This document shows, one piece after another, positions 33,130-46,265 of a DNA stretch of 64,000 bases. The stretch covers positions 11,492,196 through 11,556,195 of the forward strand of contig CAIIXF020000004.1 of NCBI GenBank assembly GCA_903813345.2, written 5' to 3'. This DNA is from Owenia fusiformis (Eukaryota; Annelida; Polychaeta; Sabellida; Oweniidae). The translations under genes and the position numbers were made by a program. A model generated the notes under the pieces. It was given only the letters and a program-made list of their open reading frames with translations, had not been told where the DNA came from and did no database searches. The stretch's first letter is position 1; every line of letters begins with the position of its first letter.

Positions 33130-35184
33130 TAGGACACATACATGTATTGTAACATGGCCGAACATCCTATTACATCACATTACCTCAATAAACAAAGCAT
33201 TAATCATTAATTCCAGAAAAAATACCTTGAGTTTTGCAGTCGTCTACTAGGAAAAAGTGTAGGAAAGTCAGAGAATTTCAGTTTTTAATGACTTTGTATA
33301 GGTGTTTACGATTTCATAAGTACTGTAGCATGGCCTAACGTCGAGAAAATTGGCTAAAGTTATCATTTTTCAATTCAAAAATATAAGTTTATTTGCCAAA
33401 ATGATTGAATAAGTAGCTAGATTACATAAGAACAGTTTTACGATAGCATTGAATATTATAATCACAAATTAATGCATCACACTCGGTTTCATCATGATCA
33501 AATTGTTGGCGAATGGGCAACAACCACTCATTATCTTGAAATCTCTTATATAAACAAAGTGTTCTTACCTTTACTTACAAAAAAAAAGTAAACACCCCTG
33601 TTAATGATCTTATCCCAGGCACTGGATTTCGTTTACATTACGTACTTCGCAACATATCTGATCATTTTAGTAAAAATGGTGACCTTACCCTACGGAAATG
33701 AAGCTGCGGCTTATTCGGCGCGCGATACTTCAACGCCCAGTCTCTGTGGAATTGATTGTACTTTGTATAGAAAACAAATGTAAACCCTTTGACCCCTTCA
33801 GATCTGTACACAGGTTTACGCCTTTGACATAAATGAATATGAAGTCTAGATATCAGCACGTATAACACATCCTCCTTCAAACTACTTCATTCATGCTTAA
33901 ATTCAGAAATTATATAAAAATACCATCTTGATCCATCGAGGTATTACATATGACTGAAGGAATACACTGGTTTAACAGTATGATAAAAAACTATATACCC
34001 TTGCTGCAAGGATGCGTATAACACAATATAATCATTGGCTTATAAGGCACAACCTTTAAACTGTTCCACTGAGAAATATCAAAACGTCGCGTGATCACAA
34101 TTGTCAACTAATTCATAATATGTTAAAAACAAGGCTCCAAACGCCGTTCTACATTTGAAGATGTTAAGTAATAGAATGGGAAAATTAAGATCTTTGTGGA
34201 AAGGGGTGGGGTATTTTAACACAAGTATTGAGGTATGGTCTTAATCCATGATTTTTTGGGAGTATGTTCCAACACTTCAGCAATCAATTATTTCACTCTT
34301 ATATGACCTTTATCTTTTATACAAAACGCAATATACGCTCCGTGTCACAATATGTATGTATATAAATTGAATGGAACAATAAACTTAAACTTAAAACTTA
34401 GTATGTTATTTTCTTAAATCATGCGCTGATCAGAGATGACATTCCATTGACTTTCGACCTTTTTGTTAGATTGTATTCAAAAATATGTCAAATTATGAAA
34501 GATGTAATTTCCACACTTAAACATCGAGACATAATTTTCTTTGAAAAAACAGCAAAATATTATACCTGTACTGACTAAAGGTATTTCATCTGAATAAATG
34601 TTTTAGAATAGAGGCATGTTCGTGATGACCTTATGAACTAACAGTCAGTTACTGAAATATTCTATAGCAAATGTTTTTGAAAAATATAATATTTATTTCA
34701 TTGTGAGACATACAGTGTACTATAAACTAAGTCTTAATGGCCCAATTGATAATGACGATAGGAGTATTGTAATAAAATGAAACATAGGCTGACATTTGAA
34801 AGACCGAATTATAGAATATCCATTGTGCTTCTTAGGCTCTAAAATTAAACATATCTTTCAATTGCAATGTCAAAGTACACGGTGCTTAAAACATCTATTC
34901 GTTCTTTGAATTGACAATAAAAAATAAATAAGAAAGTACTCTCCTTTTCACCATTATTGCAATTTCATTTGATCAATACATAAGTACAAGTCAAACATTC
35001 AAGTAAAAGTGAATATTCTATGAGAAAAATACTTTACATTGTCCCATTGGCGGCTAGATATCCTATTTACTAGCACTGGCTTTCATTTCACTTGAAAAGC
35101 CTATGATACTAGTATAGTATAGCAACTGTACGTTTTTATTTTTGTTTATATTCGAAGATGGCAGCACTGTTTCATTAGCACTTT
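33130..35184. other. No gene seen
   Basis: AT-rich sequence without a supported exon. Near 34330-34400 the text GAATGGAACAATAAACTTAAAC followed by repeats of the same type looks like a LINE 3' tail, but no coding remnant was recognised beside it. Confidence 0.4.
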
Positions 35185-35290
35185 ATCACGGTGGGGAACC
35201 CAAACGATGGCACATCTGCGGACTACGACTCACGTAATTTAAAACTAAGTCACAACGCACCTCTATTGCTCTACAATGGACTAAGTGGAC
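35185..35290 (-). pseudogene. Decayed copy of the ATP-grasp terminal exon
   Basis: On the minus strand this stretch aligns with 27074-27186: GTCCATT, GGTGCGTTG, GAGTC.TAGTCCGCAG, CATCGTTT, CCACC.TGATA. The frame is lost. Together with a second first exon at 41012-41031 it marks a duplicated ATP-grasp locus. I see no copy of the main exon between them. Confidence 0.55.
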
Positions 35291-35725
35291 AAACGATTTC
35301 GATGAAGTGGTAGAACTCTCCTTACTCAAATTAGAATTTCTCAAATCGCAGCCCATCGATTTTCAAAGAATTTCAGAGAAAACATCAGCAAAACAGAAAA
35401 AACATCTACCTTCATGTCAAAAAAATGTCAACAAAAATATCCCACGAAAATCAAAAGTTCTGCTCTCTTACATAGCTGGAGTGCCAAAACGTCATCATAT
35501 TAATGTACATTGACCAATTCCCCACTACCAAGCTCATCCATCCGCAGAAAATAATCCCAAATATTTTACCGTTCACTGATATGATCACATGTTTCCCAGT
35601 TATTCTGGGCATTATATGTCTGCAAATTAGAGTATTCTATCCAAAGATGATGCTGTAGTATACCACTGAAATCCCCAAACAGCAGGTTTTGAATAGAACT
35701 ACTTTCCCCATACCAAGAACTAACA

Positions 35726-36211
35726 CCCCAGTCACATTTCCTACGGCGACCTTGCGGTCTATCATTTTTGCGGCCAGTAACATTTCTACGCTCGCCGTGG
35801 AATTTCTGCGCTCTCATACTTTTGCAGTCACATTTCCCACGGCAGCCGCACGGTGAATTTTAAATTTCTGTTGATAAATAATACTTTTTTCATTTTATGT
35901 ACATCGGGACAATTTATAAATGTTATTCATAGTGCTAGGATGTAATATCAAATGAAAAGTGATCGTGAAACATTGACAAATAATGATTCAATCTTGTTGA
36001 GCCAGTTGATTTCTACGGGGACCTCAGAAATGAACAAATATTATAACTCCGAGTTATAATTTCTACGCCTTCCCTGCGGCCTGTAAAAATCTGCATTCGC
36101 CGTACGGAGGCCGCAAGGCGAGCGTAGTTTTTCTACGCTCGCCGCAGAAATTCACCGATTTAATTGATCTGCGGTCGACTTGCGGCCGCCGTGCGACAAA
36201 TGTGACTGGGG
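35726..36211. mobile_element. GC-rich TIR element, 486 bp
   Basis: Ends CCCCAGTCACATTT and AAATGTGACTGGGG are inverted (14-15 bp). Internal arms are GC-rich with CTACGCTCGCCG and CTTGCGG repeated in both orientations, standing out from the AT-rich surroundings. No coding sequence. Confidence 0.65.
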
Positions 36212-36237
36212 TTTAAACAAACCGAGTAAAGATAGTA

Positions 36238-37211
36238 CGAGGGTTGATTCAAAAGTTCCGAACCATTTCCTCTAAAAATCTTAATACTTCATGGAAATTG
36301 TTCATATTTGGCCACAACCACCCCATATATAGTAGTTTCATTTTGTGTAAAAATATGCAATAAATTTGACCAGCAACATAGGTATCTGGTTACCATAGTA
36401 ACATGACAACAGTGTATGTGGAGCAAGAGTACGACATGTTGTAGAGGTGGAAAAAAGTTGATTCTAAAAGAGTGTTACAGGGTACCAACTTTCAAATGTG
36501 TCAGTCATGCCTGCCTATTAACCAATTATTTTTTCAATTTGGCCATATCTTATTGTTAGTTCTTGATTTAATTTCGCAAAATAGTTTCTTATCCCCTTAT
36601 ATACACTTAGTATATCTGCTGACCCTTTGATCAAACACATCTTTAAATTCACCATCACCTGTCCCAGAAAGCCACTCAAGAACAGCAATACTTCATTTAA
36701 TGTTCAAAAGCATGTCTTGTAATTTGTACTTCAGGTCACTATAAGATAAACGTCAGAGGGAGGCAGATATAGTGAGAAGGATGCAAGGGTAAGCCAAGGC
36801 ATGTGCATATTTTCATTGACGATTGAGTAAGTATTGAGGTATGGAATTGCGCATTGTCGAAATCGAACTGGATTTTATGTTTTAATTTGACTGCTTTTGG
36901 CGCAAGGCATTCTCCTGGTCAATGACATCACAGTTGCCAACTATAGCTTGTATGATATCAGATCACACATATAGCATTGGTCTAATGAAAGAATAATTTA
37001 TTAATAGGCATAGCTAACAAATTTGAAATACATTTGGTACCCTGTATAGTGTATACAGCCTTCAAGTGTCAACTTTTTTCCAACCCTACAACGTGTCGTT
37101 CTCTTGCTCCGCATACCCTGTTGTCATGTTGCTATGGTAACCAGATACCTATGTTACTTGTCAAATGAATTGTTTAGAGCAAACGGTTCGGGACTTTTGG
37201 ATCAACCCACG
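36238..37211. mobile_element. Mariner-like foldback element, 974 bp
   Basis: Ends CGAGGGTTGATTCAAAAG and CTTTTGGATCAACCCACG are inverted and flanked by TA. The inverted similarity continues about 250 bp (GGTATCTGGTTACCATAGTA against GCTATGGTAACCAGATACC; GGAGCAAGAG against CTCTTGCTCC). There is no transposase. It is inserted 26 bp from the GC-rich element on its left. Confidence 0.7.
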
Positions 37212-37280
37212 TACACACAGTAACCGATCTACCAGCTGACTCAAAGTTCGTAGCCATTTTCCTATTGTCACAGTTATAAA

Positions 37281-37684
37281 GTGGCTCATCATACAACGTA
37301 CTTTATGCCTTTAAATCTGGAATAAGCCGGGCTCACACATCTGCAGAGCCTGCAGGTTTAGAGGACCCCTATCAGTCTTACTTGGTTCGAAACATTCTAG
37401 ATGCAGCTAAGAGACAGGAGAATAAACCAGTTGTGAAGAAAGAACCTTTCACTCCAGATATGTTTTGCAAAATGGTAGACTCTTTATCACACCAAAGTTC
37501 TCTCAAATATTTAAGAAATGACAATTTGCCTTTTGGAATTCGCAGGTTTTTGCATTACAGCGAATGTACTAGCTCAGATCATTTTTTGGTGGCATTTCTG
37601 AAATATACAGAGAAGGAAATTCAGTTGTCGTTGCCAAAACGAGTAACTCTACTTGTCAATATGCTCTTTTACAGCGTTTTTTAA
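37281..37684 (+). mobile_element. Tyrosine-recombinase fragment (Crypton or DIRS/Ngaro kin)
   Basis: The frame reads SYNVLYAFKSGISRAH, GLEDPYQSYLVRNILDAAKR and KKEPFTPDM. This is the N-terminal core-binding part of tyrosine recombinases widely scattered in invertebrate genomes. The catalytic half is not present, so only a fragment remains. I cannot tell a Crypton from a DIRS-type origin. Confidence 0.55.
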
Positions 37685-38268
37685 GCGCTGAGCCCAACAA
37701 ATGAGTTAGGGCATTATCATTTAAGCACTTGTTACAGGTCAAAGGTCAAAGGTACAAGATTCCAGAAGTTCTAGAATGTGATAAATTCTAGAAATACACC
37801 TTGATTGGACATCTCTTGTCACATGATTTAATCTTTTAAGTGCTTACAATGTTCTGGGATTTTCTAGATGGTTAAAGGTTAATGAGTCATAGTTTTGTTG
37901 ACAAGATATTATAACACTGTGACCTTGACCTTGGTCTCAGTACTGTGGCTGAGTTTGATGGAATCGTTCATATGTGAGGGGGCCTTTACCGCGTGTGTAA
38001 ACCGCGTCGCCTAGTTGCTAGTGCAAGTGAGTGTGAGTGTGAGTATGAGTGCGCTTGGTTGAACTATTTTTGTTGAAAACCCATGAGCATGCGATTTGCA
38101 CTGCAAGGCTTATTGTTCAACTTTAGTGATACCTCAAAAACTCACAAACTCATTAAAATATTATGCAATTCACTAGCACCGTGGGCATACAAAATTACAG
38201 CCCAAATAACTGAACACTGGTTATAAATACTAAATTGAACAATATTGGAGGACTATCAATGAACTTGG

Positions 38269-38425
38269 AATATTGAACAAATATTTCACTCTATTGAGGT
38301 GAATATCTGTACATCTTTCACAAGTGATATTCCCAAGCCCGAAGGGCAAGTGGAATATCACCTTGTGAAAGTGCTACAGGTATTCACCGAAAATAGAGTG
38401 AAATATTTGTTTTATTATATCACTG
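38269..38425. repeat. Palindromic repeat, ~157 bp
   Basis: Two arms of about 70 bp mirror each other (AACAAATATTTCACTCTATT against AATAGAGTGAAATATTTGTT; CTTTCACAAGTGATATTCC against GGAATATCACCTTGTGAAAG). Related text recurs at 39690-39810, so the two may bound one inserted element in the duplicated ATP-grasp intron. Confidence 0.55.
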
Positions 38426-38519
38426 TCTAGCTAAACATCCCTAATATTATTAAGTTATAGGTTAATATTGAAATACATATATTTCAAATTTGAAAAATAA
38501 AGTACAATAAATGTCAAAC

Positions 38520-38732
38520 TTTGAATGGTTGTCTTTGTCTTTGAATTGAGTTCAGATTTTGGCACGTTTTCTAAGTCCATATGAATATCAGATGCTTTCA
38601 TCCAATCATGAAACACTTTTATAGATCTTTTAGTCGACCTTTTTGTATTGTCTGCATGTGCACTCTCTAATAACATCAACTTTTCGTTTTCAGATATTTT
38701 TACGAATCTACTCGGTTCGTCTGCAATTTTGA
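38520..38732 (-). mobile_element. Crypton-like recombinase N-terminal fragment
   Basis: The minus-strand frame reads IADEPSRFVKISENEKLM, SAHADNTKRSTKRSIKVFHDW and DLENVPKSELN. The NTKR..K....F..W segment and the following EL are typical of the DUF3504/Crypton-derived tyrosine-recombinase family. Only the N-terminal part is seen. Confidence 0.5.
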
Positions 38733-39947
38733 CTTACACTGAACTAAATTATTTACACTGAACGAAAACAAATTCTTTGAAAATTCCCGGGAGCGTGGGA
38801 TATCGCTAGATATCTCACGGTTGTCTTATCTGATTAGCATTGCCATTGAATATCGCCAGATATCCCACGACATGTGACCCGGTTTTGATCAATCATACTG
38901 TCGCTAGTAGCTAGATAGTGATATAATAATATATGATATCGAACATTTGCAGACTATCATCAATTTGTGGACTATCATCAAACATTTGTGGACTATCACC
39001 AAACATTGAATTCTCACGAACATTATTGGACTACTTCTCAAGGATTATTATATCTATCAACATCAATTAATAGACGATGAGTTGTCTCATTGATTGGACA
39101 TCACTTTAGCATCAAATTATATTTTACATATTATTGTTATCTCATTTGGTTTTTCAAGAATATAGTACTGTATAGGCCTATTGTTATATTTTAATTGCTG
39201 TTTTTTATTTCTGTTATATTTATGGTAACACACTTCAAAGAGGATTTTTGCCAGAACATACAACACGCAATTATCGTATACAACAGTTAGAGAAATTATC
39301 CATAGCTATAGTATGTAAAGACGATTGGACTAGATCCAATTTTGGGCGTTCACTCATTACATTAAGGCGGTGCAACTGCCGCAGCCAATTGTTAAGTTTT
39401 AGATCGTAATTTTAAACGCTATGGGCGTTGGAAATCAGAATCCGCCAAAGATGGCTACGTAAAAGATGATTCAATACACATGTTAGGTGTAACAATGAAT
39501 TTGGGTTTATAAATTGATCATTGTAATTCACTATTTGGAGAACTACCTCTTTCTCTAGTTTTCTGTAAAGCGACCGCAAGCCATTTGCTTATTCTGAAAG
39601 ACGATGTCATGTTTTTCTTGTAACGGGCTGAAAAGTATGGTATAGAATTTGTTTTTACATTAATGTGAGTGAGGAATATAACAGTGAATGATAAAACAAA
39701 TATTTAATTCTATTTTTTGGGAAATACCTGTGACACTTTCACAAGCTGTTATTATACTAGCCCATTCAGAAAGATGGACAGGTATTCACCTCAATGGAAT
39801 TAAATGACTATGTGTATACATATGAGTATTGATTAAGACATAGAGAGTACTTAAACGGGATAACGCTACAAGTTATTCATTTCATTTAATAGTTCGGTGT
39901 AGGAATGATCATAATCCACATAATTCACCAAGTTTATTTTATTTCAG

Positions 39948-40255
39948 TGATGTTAATTTTGTTTCATCCTTTTAATGACAACCCTGAAAACCAGATCTTA
40001 TTGGATGAAGAGTAAACAATTAAAAAGAAAACGCTTAAATGAAGCCCAGTGGGTCATCTTAATTTTTGTTGCAGGTGTTCGTACTTGCATTTACATACCG
40101 AAACATAAAACATATAACTGAAATGATAACCTACTGACCTGTATATTTCCCAGTTATAAACGGATAATCATTTCCTGTACAATAATTAATTTTGAAATAT
40201 GTTTTTTCTAATAGTGATATGGGTAACGTACCTGTTATTTAGATTTAGATTCATT
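39948..40255. repeat. Segmental duplicate of 29255-29560 (ATP-grasp intron 1)
   Basis: The two stretches align in order: GTGATGTTAATTTTGTTTCA, CCTTTTAATGACAACCC, AGCCCAGTG, TCTTAATTT, GATATGGGTAAC. They lie at comparable positions relative to the two first exons (31970 and 41031), so they belong to one duplicated segment rather than to a random repeat. Confidence 0.6.
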
Positions 40256-40624
40256 TATTTCTCTTTACCCAATTTAGGGCATTGGAGTCTCGAGTACAAT
40301 TACATCAGTATAAATTAAAAAGAATGTTAGAAACATATTTACATTATTTCTAATAAACATTTCAACCAGTTTACTAAAAAACCAAACCTTATATTATATA
40401 TCTACCTTTCTTCGCATTAACAACACCATTTTTCAACATGATAACAAACAATCTCTACACCATAGGCAAACATTTTTTAAAATAAAAGATGTATAACTAA
40501 TGATCAATACATTTCCCTTCTTTATAAAAATTGCCAGTTTGATTAACAACTTTCTTTTCCTGGTACCCAAACTTCAAGGTATTGACATTATTACAGGTGC
40601 GACGAGGTATTTCGTGAATATGTT

Positions 40625-40848
40625 TTAACTTATCTCGAGTTTATTAGCTTTAACTGTAACTTATTTAGAGTTTATTTGATATTCCTGTAACTTAAATTAG
40701 ATTTTATTAGCTATTCACGTAATTGATTTAGAGTTTATTGGCCATCCACGTGACTTTATTTAGAATTTATTAGCTATTCACGTAACTTTATTTAGAATTT
40801 ATCACGTTACTTAATTTAGAGTTTATTAGCTTTACACGTAACTGTTGG
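40625..40848. repeat. ~38-bp degenerate minisatellite
   Basis: Six or so units of the form GTAACTTATTTAGAGTTTATTAGCTATTCAC with small changes. It is in the duplicated intron, about 160 bp from the second first exon. No coding sense. Confidence 0.6.
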
Positions 40849-41011
40849 CTATAAGATATGAAAACTGTTTTCAATATATAGAAACTGGTACTTTTAACAT
40901 TTAATTACACACGAGTACACAACTAATAACATAACTAACGACTACTTGTTGCAAAATGCATCTAATTATTTAATTATAAGCCTATAAAATACTATAGATT
41001 CAAAAACTTAC

Positions 41012-41031
41012 TGATGGTTTTGTGTTGCCAT
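41012..41031 (-). pseudogene. Second copy of the ATP-grasp first exon
   Basis: ATGGCAACACAAAACCATCA followed by GTAAGT reads MATQNH plus two bases, the same length and phase as the exon at 31970-31951 (MATQNN). Upstream sequence is also similar. With no main exon downstream before the decayed last exon at 35185, the copy is probably a dead remnant, though the exon and donor are intact. Confidence 0.55.
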
Positions 41032-41462
41032 TCCTAACAAATAGATTTACTTTACTTCTTCTTGAACCTCTTTTTGAAACACTACTATCAATATGTTACA
41101 TGGCGATCAGACTTAATTATATGGGAAGTTGGCAATGGTAACTGAACAACTAAATTCACCTGCCGTGGTGCAAATTAAAAATTTATTAATAATCGAGACG
41201 TTTTTCACTTATCTATTTTGAAATCCTAATTGACCCATATGTCAGGTAAACTTAAGTTCAAATCATTTTTATTTGTTTTAATTTGTGTTTTATTAATTCA
41301 AACAAAAATACCGGTTGATTTTTACATAATTGTATTATATAATATGTAGGAATTAACCGCATATTTCTGCTTCTATTATGACTGTGGCCAAATGACTGGC
41401 TAAAGTTTAATCCAGAATCTGTTGTAATTCAACGATTCAGCAATGCAAACGTGGTTTAATTT

Positions 41463-41650
41463 TTGAATGAAACAGAAGATGAAAATACACTTGGTGTTAG
41501 TAAAACCAAATTTGACGTGAAAATTCTGAAGGCCTACTTGGCAACAAACTGGGTGAAATCAGAGAGATTTGTGAAATTGACAGTGTTGAATTGTAAAATA
41601 ATTTATCAGGATTTTTGTCAACGCCAGACAACACAACGGAGAACAATATC
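41463..41650 (+). mobile_element. Weak recombinase-like fragment
   Basis: The frame KTKFDVKILKAYLATNW, then in another frame REICEIDSVEL and LSGFL, recalls the N-terminal domain of Crypton/DIRS-type recombinases. The evidence is only this short pattern. Confidence 0.25.
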
Positions 41651-41795
41651 ACTTTAAGATCATTATTAGATATTGATTTCATATACAGTTTTTAGAGTTT
41701 TAAAAAACAGTAAATGTTAAGAATGTTTAAATTGAGATAAAATATTCATGTTTTAATTGAAATCATTACACTAAGTTTTCATAGCATTCAAAGCA

Positions 41796-42124
41796 AAATG
41801 AAGCCTCATAATCTACTAGGTATAGGGTAAATCAGTTAATCGAATGCTGGGTGTTTGATACATGGTATAACCCTCGAGAGATACAAGATGTCTACACTCG
41901 GTCCCTACTGTCCCTCTGGTAGATATATTGTATTTCCCCCCAGGATATACCCTATATCCAAAATGAAGCCTTTTAATCTACTAGGTATAGGATAAATCAG
42001 TTAATCTAATGCTGGGTGTTTGATACATGGTATAACGCTCGAGAAATACAATATGTCCACACTCGATACATACTGTCCCTCTGGTAGATATATTGTATTT
42101 CCCCAGGATATACCCTATATCCAA
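41796..42124. repeat. 165-bp tandem duplication
   Basis: Two adjacent copies start at about 41796 and 41961 (AAATGAAGCC ... AATCTACTAGGTATAGG ... CAGGATATACCCTATATCC). They differ at about a dozen sites. Confidence 0.7.
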
Positions 42125-42512
42125 AACCTCCCATTTAATAATCCTCATATATATATATGAGCTCAGACTACCCATACAATTCATTGCCAAACGAATTAAT
42201 TAAGATGCAACCAAGGAGGATTGTAAGCCGTTATTCAAACTCGATACTTCGTTGCCCGGCTTGGACCAATTTGGTAACAAAACTACTCATATTTTGAAGA
42301 CTAGAACTGCCAATGAAACTTGAATATTACCGTGAAATTCGTAATGTACGAAATACTTTGTCCAAAGAGAAATTTACAGAAATGCTTTTACTAAATTGTT
42401 CCACGCCAGGCAATGGAGTACTCGAGTTTGAATAATGTGTGCCAATTCAAGTTGAGATGCGACTTGTTTTTTCCCATCTATAATGAAGACATTCTATTCA
42501 GGGGTTGCCTTA

Positions 42513-45500
42513 TAGTGGGGCAAGTTAGCTGTTCAATTGCACTTGCTATATATAAAGCACCATTTTTTTACCAAAGTATCCTTAATACATATAGATTTAA
42601 TATTTAACGAAGTGGTAATGAAAAGTGCCCCCATTTAATAATAGCAGCCCTTGAAAATTTTGCATTTTTACATTGAGCCCCATGTTAATTTATCAATCTT
42701 CTAAGGACCCCCTGCAGAACAGTTCTAGAGTAATAAAGCCAATATTCCCAGTATGTTACAATTATATGATTATCTTCAAAATAAGAAGGGTTAAATTTTT
42801 TCTTTTGCCTAGTTCCAAAGATATTGGCCTTTGGATTTTGGAAAATTCCCATTGACTCCCATTATAAACCGCTATCAATATGGCTTTAATAAAATATCCT
42901 TTTCTCAAAAAGTTTACTATGGAATTTTCTGATATTGCAGATTTCTATAGTTAATATGTTGACTTAAAAAAAATCAAACAGACACATTTCTAATAATTTC
43001 TTATTTTTGAAATATTAAGCTGTTAAGTTGCACATGAAACTATAAAAAACCTATATTGAGCCCAATGTTAATTTAGCTATCTTAAAAGGACTCCCTGCAG
43101 AACAGTTCTAGAGCAATAAAGCCCATATTCCTAGTATGTTACATTAACATAATTATCTTCAAAACAAGAGGGGTTAAATTTTTTCTTTTCCCTGGTTCCA
43201 AAGATATCGACATTTGAATTTTGGAAAATCTCCATTGGCTGCCATTATAAACCACTATCAACATGGCTTTACTAAAGTGTCCTTTTCTCAAAAAGTCCAC
43301 TATGAAATTTTCTAATATTGCAGACTTCTATTGTTAATATATTGAATTTAAACAAATCAAACAGACACATTTCTAAAAATTTCCTATTTTTGAAATATTT
43401 AGCCATTAGGTTGCACACGAAACTATAGAAATCCTATATTGAGCCCCATGTTAATTTATCAATCTTCAAAAGACCGGCGCCAGAGCAGTTCTAGAGTAAT
43501 AAAGCACATATTGCTGGTTTATTCCAATAACATGATTATTTCTAAATTAAGAAGGGTTAAATTTATATTTTTTCCTAGTTTCCAAAGATATGGGCGTTTG
43601 AATTTTGGAAAATTCCTATGACTCCCATTATGAACCGTTATCAATATGGCTTTACTTAAATGTCATTTTCTCAAAAGATTTACGATGGAATTTTCTAATA
43701 TTGCAGATTTCTATAGTTAATATATTGACTTAAAAGAATCAAACATGCACATTTCTGAAAATCTTTTTATTAAGCCGTTAATAAAAACTATAAAAAAACT
43801 AATTGAGCCCAATGTTAATTTAGCGATCTTCAAAGGACCCCCTGCAGAACTGTCTAGAGAAATGAAGCCCATATTCCTAGTATGCTACAATAACATAATT
43901 ATCTTCAAAATAAGAAGGATTAAATTTTTTCTTTTTGGCTAGTTCCAAAGATATTGACGTTTTGAATTTTGGAAAATCTCCATTGGCTGCCATTATAAAC
44001 CACTATAGATATGACTTTACTAAAGTGTCAATTTCTCAAAAAGTTTACTCTGAAATTTTCTAATATTGCAGATTTCTATTGTTAATACATTGAATTTAAA
44101 AAATCCAACAGACACAATTCTAAAAAATTCTTACTTTTGAAATATTTTGCCGTTAAGTTGCACACAAAACCATAGAAAACCTATGCCCCATGTTAATTTT
44201 AATCAATCTTCAAAAGACCACCCTCAGAACAGTTCTAGAGTAATAAAGTCATATTGCTATTGTGTTACAATAGCATGATTATCTTCAAAATATAAGAAGG
44301 GTCAAAACATTTTTTCTTTCCTAGTTCCAAAGATATTGGCGTTTGAATTCTGAAAAATGTCTATTGGCTGTCATCATACACCGCTATAAATATGCCTTTG
44401 ATTAAAGTGTAAATCCTATTTCTTTTAACTTTTTACGGTCTTTGCTTTACATGTTCTTCAAGATTACATACATTTTTTAATACAATGAATTACTAAAACG
44501 TAATAATAAGTCTTGATAAGTCCCTGATAACTAAACTCATGTTATCATCACATCGTAAATGCTCTGAAAATGATTTTAATCACATATTTTGAAAATAAAT
44601 ATACGGTACAATGTTTGACCCAATGTTTAGGACTTAATATCAGAAACTTACGCCAACAGCATCCCCTTTCAAGTAAAAAAGATATATTGATGTCTTTCAA
44701 GTTTGTAAACTAAATGTTGTTTTATTCATACTTAATTGTTTCAAAAGATAAAATGAATCCCTGTCAACATGTACAATGATTATTTCATTACAAATAGCAA
44801 AAATCGTGCATGTTATAATTTTATTTATTTATGGAATGAACTCCTTCAAAGAAATCCATAGGCAAAATAAATTGAAGTCGGATTATAAAAAATAATCCAA
44901 AATAGCAGAAAATAGCAGACATTTTCAATTGAACGGCCATATTGGAAATTCCCTCTCTAGCAGAGGTCTTACAGCTATTAGTGCAATAATGGCATAAGCC
45001 TAAAACATTTTGCCAGTATTTCAGTAAGTTATCACTTAATTCAATATATTTACTATAGAAGTGTGCAATATTAGAAACTTCCATAGTTGACTTTTTGAAA
45101 AAAGGACACTTTAGTAAAGCCATATTGATAGCGGTTTATAATGGCAGCCAATGGGGATTTTCCAAAATTCAAACGGTAATATCGTTGGAACTAGGCGAAA
45201 GAAAACACTTTACCCTCTTTATTTTAAAGATAATCGTATAGTTGTAACATACTAGGAATATTGGCTTTTTTACTCTAGAACTGTTCTGCAGGAGGTCTTT
45301 TGAAGATTGATGATTAACATGGGGCTCAATACAGGTTTTGTATAGTTTTATGCGTAACTTGATAGCTAAATATTTCAGAAATAAGAAATTTTTAGAAATG
45401 TGTCTGTTTGATTTTTTTAAATTCAGTGTATTAACTATAGAAATCTGCAATATTAGAAAATTCCATAGTAAACTTTTTGAGAAATTAACACTTTAGTAAA

Positions 45501-46265
45501 GTCATATTTATAGTGGTTTATAATGGCAGCCAATGGAGATTTTCCAAAATTCAAACGTCAATATCTTTGGAACTAGGCTAAAGAAAAAATTTAACCCTTC
45601 TTATTTTGAAGATAATCATATAATTGTAACATACTATGAATATTGGCTTTACTACTCTAGAACTGTTCTGCAGGGGGTCTTTTGAAGATTGGTGAATTAA
45701 CATGGGGCTCAATACAGGTTTTGTATAGTTTTATGCGTAACTTGATAGCTAAATATTTCAGAAATAAGAAATTTTTAGAAATGTGTCTGTTTGATTTTTT
45801 TTAATTCAATATATTAATTATAGAAATCTGCAATATTAGAAAATTCCATAGTAAACTTTTTGAGAAATTAACACTTTAGTAAAGCCATATTCATAGTGGT
45901 TTATAATGGCAGCCAATGGAGATTTTCCAAAATTCAAACGTCAATATCTTTGGAACTGGGCAAAAGAAAAAATTTAACCCTTATTATTTTGATGATAATC
46001 ATATAATTGTAACATACTGGGAATATTGGCTTTATTACTCTAGAACTGTTCTGCAGGGGGTCTTGAGAAGATTGATAAATTAACATGGGGCTCAACGTAA
46101 ATGTGCAGAATCTTCGAGGGCTGCTATTATCAACTGGGGCCACTTTCCAATACCACTTCGTTAGATATCGAATATATATGTATCAATGATACTTCTGTCA
46201 AAAAAGTTTGCTTTATATATAGCAAGTGCAATTCTAGGGTTTTATTGTCCTAACTGATCCCACTA
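42513..46265. mobile_element. 3.75-kb foldback element with satellite-filled arms
   Basis: The ends TAGTGGGG and CCCACTA are inverted and flanked by TTA (42510-42512, 46266-46268), a 3-bp target duplication. About 130 bp of unique terminal sequence (for example AATTGCACTTGCTATATATA) is followed in each arm by tandem ~380-bp units. Units on the left start near 42673, 43055, 43439, 43805 and 44190. On the right, three or more run in the opposite direction (46095 to about 44900). The middle, 44430-44820, is unique and AT-rich. No transposase was seen. Scattered small open frames are satellite artefacts. Confidence 0.75.

Noticed and set aside
43439-45450. Small frames repeating LIYQSSKD and FLLPSSKDI
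   Set aside because: They are the ~380-bp satellite unit read in different copies and orientations.
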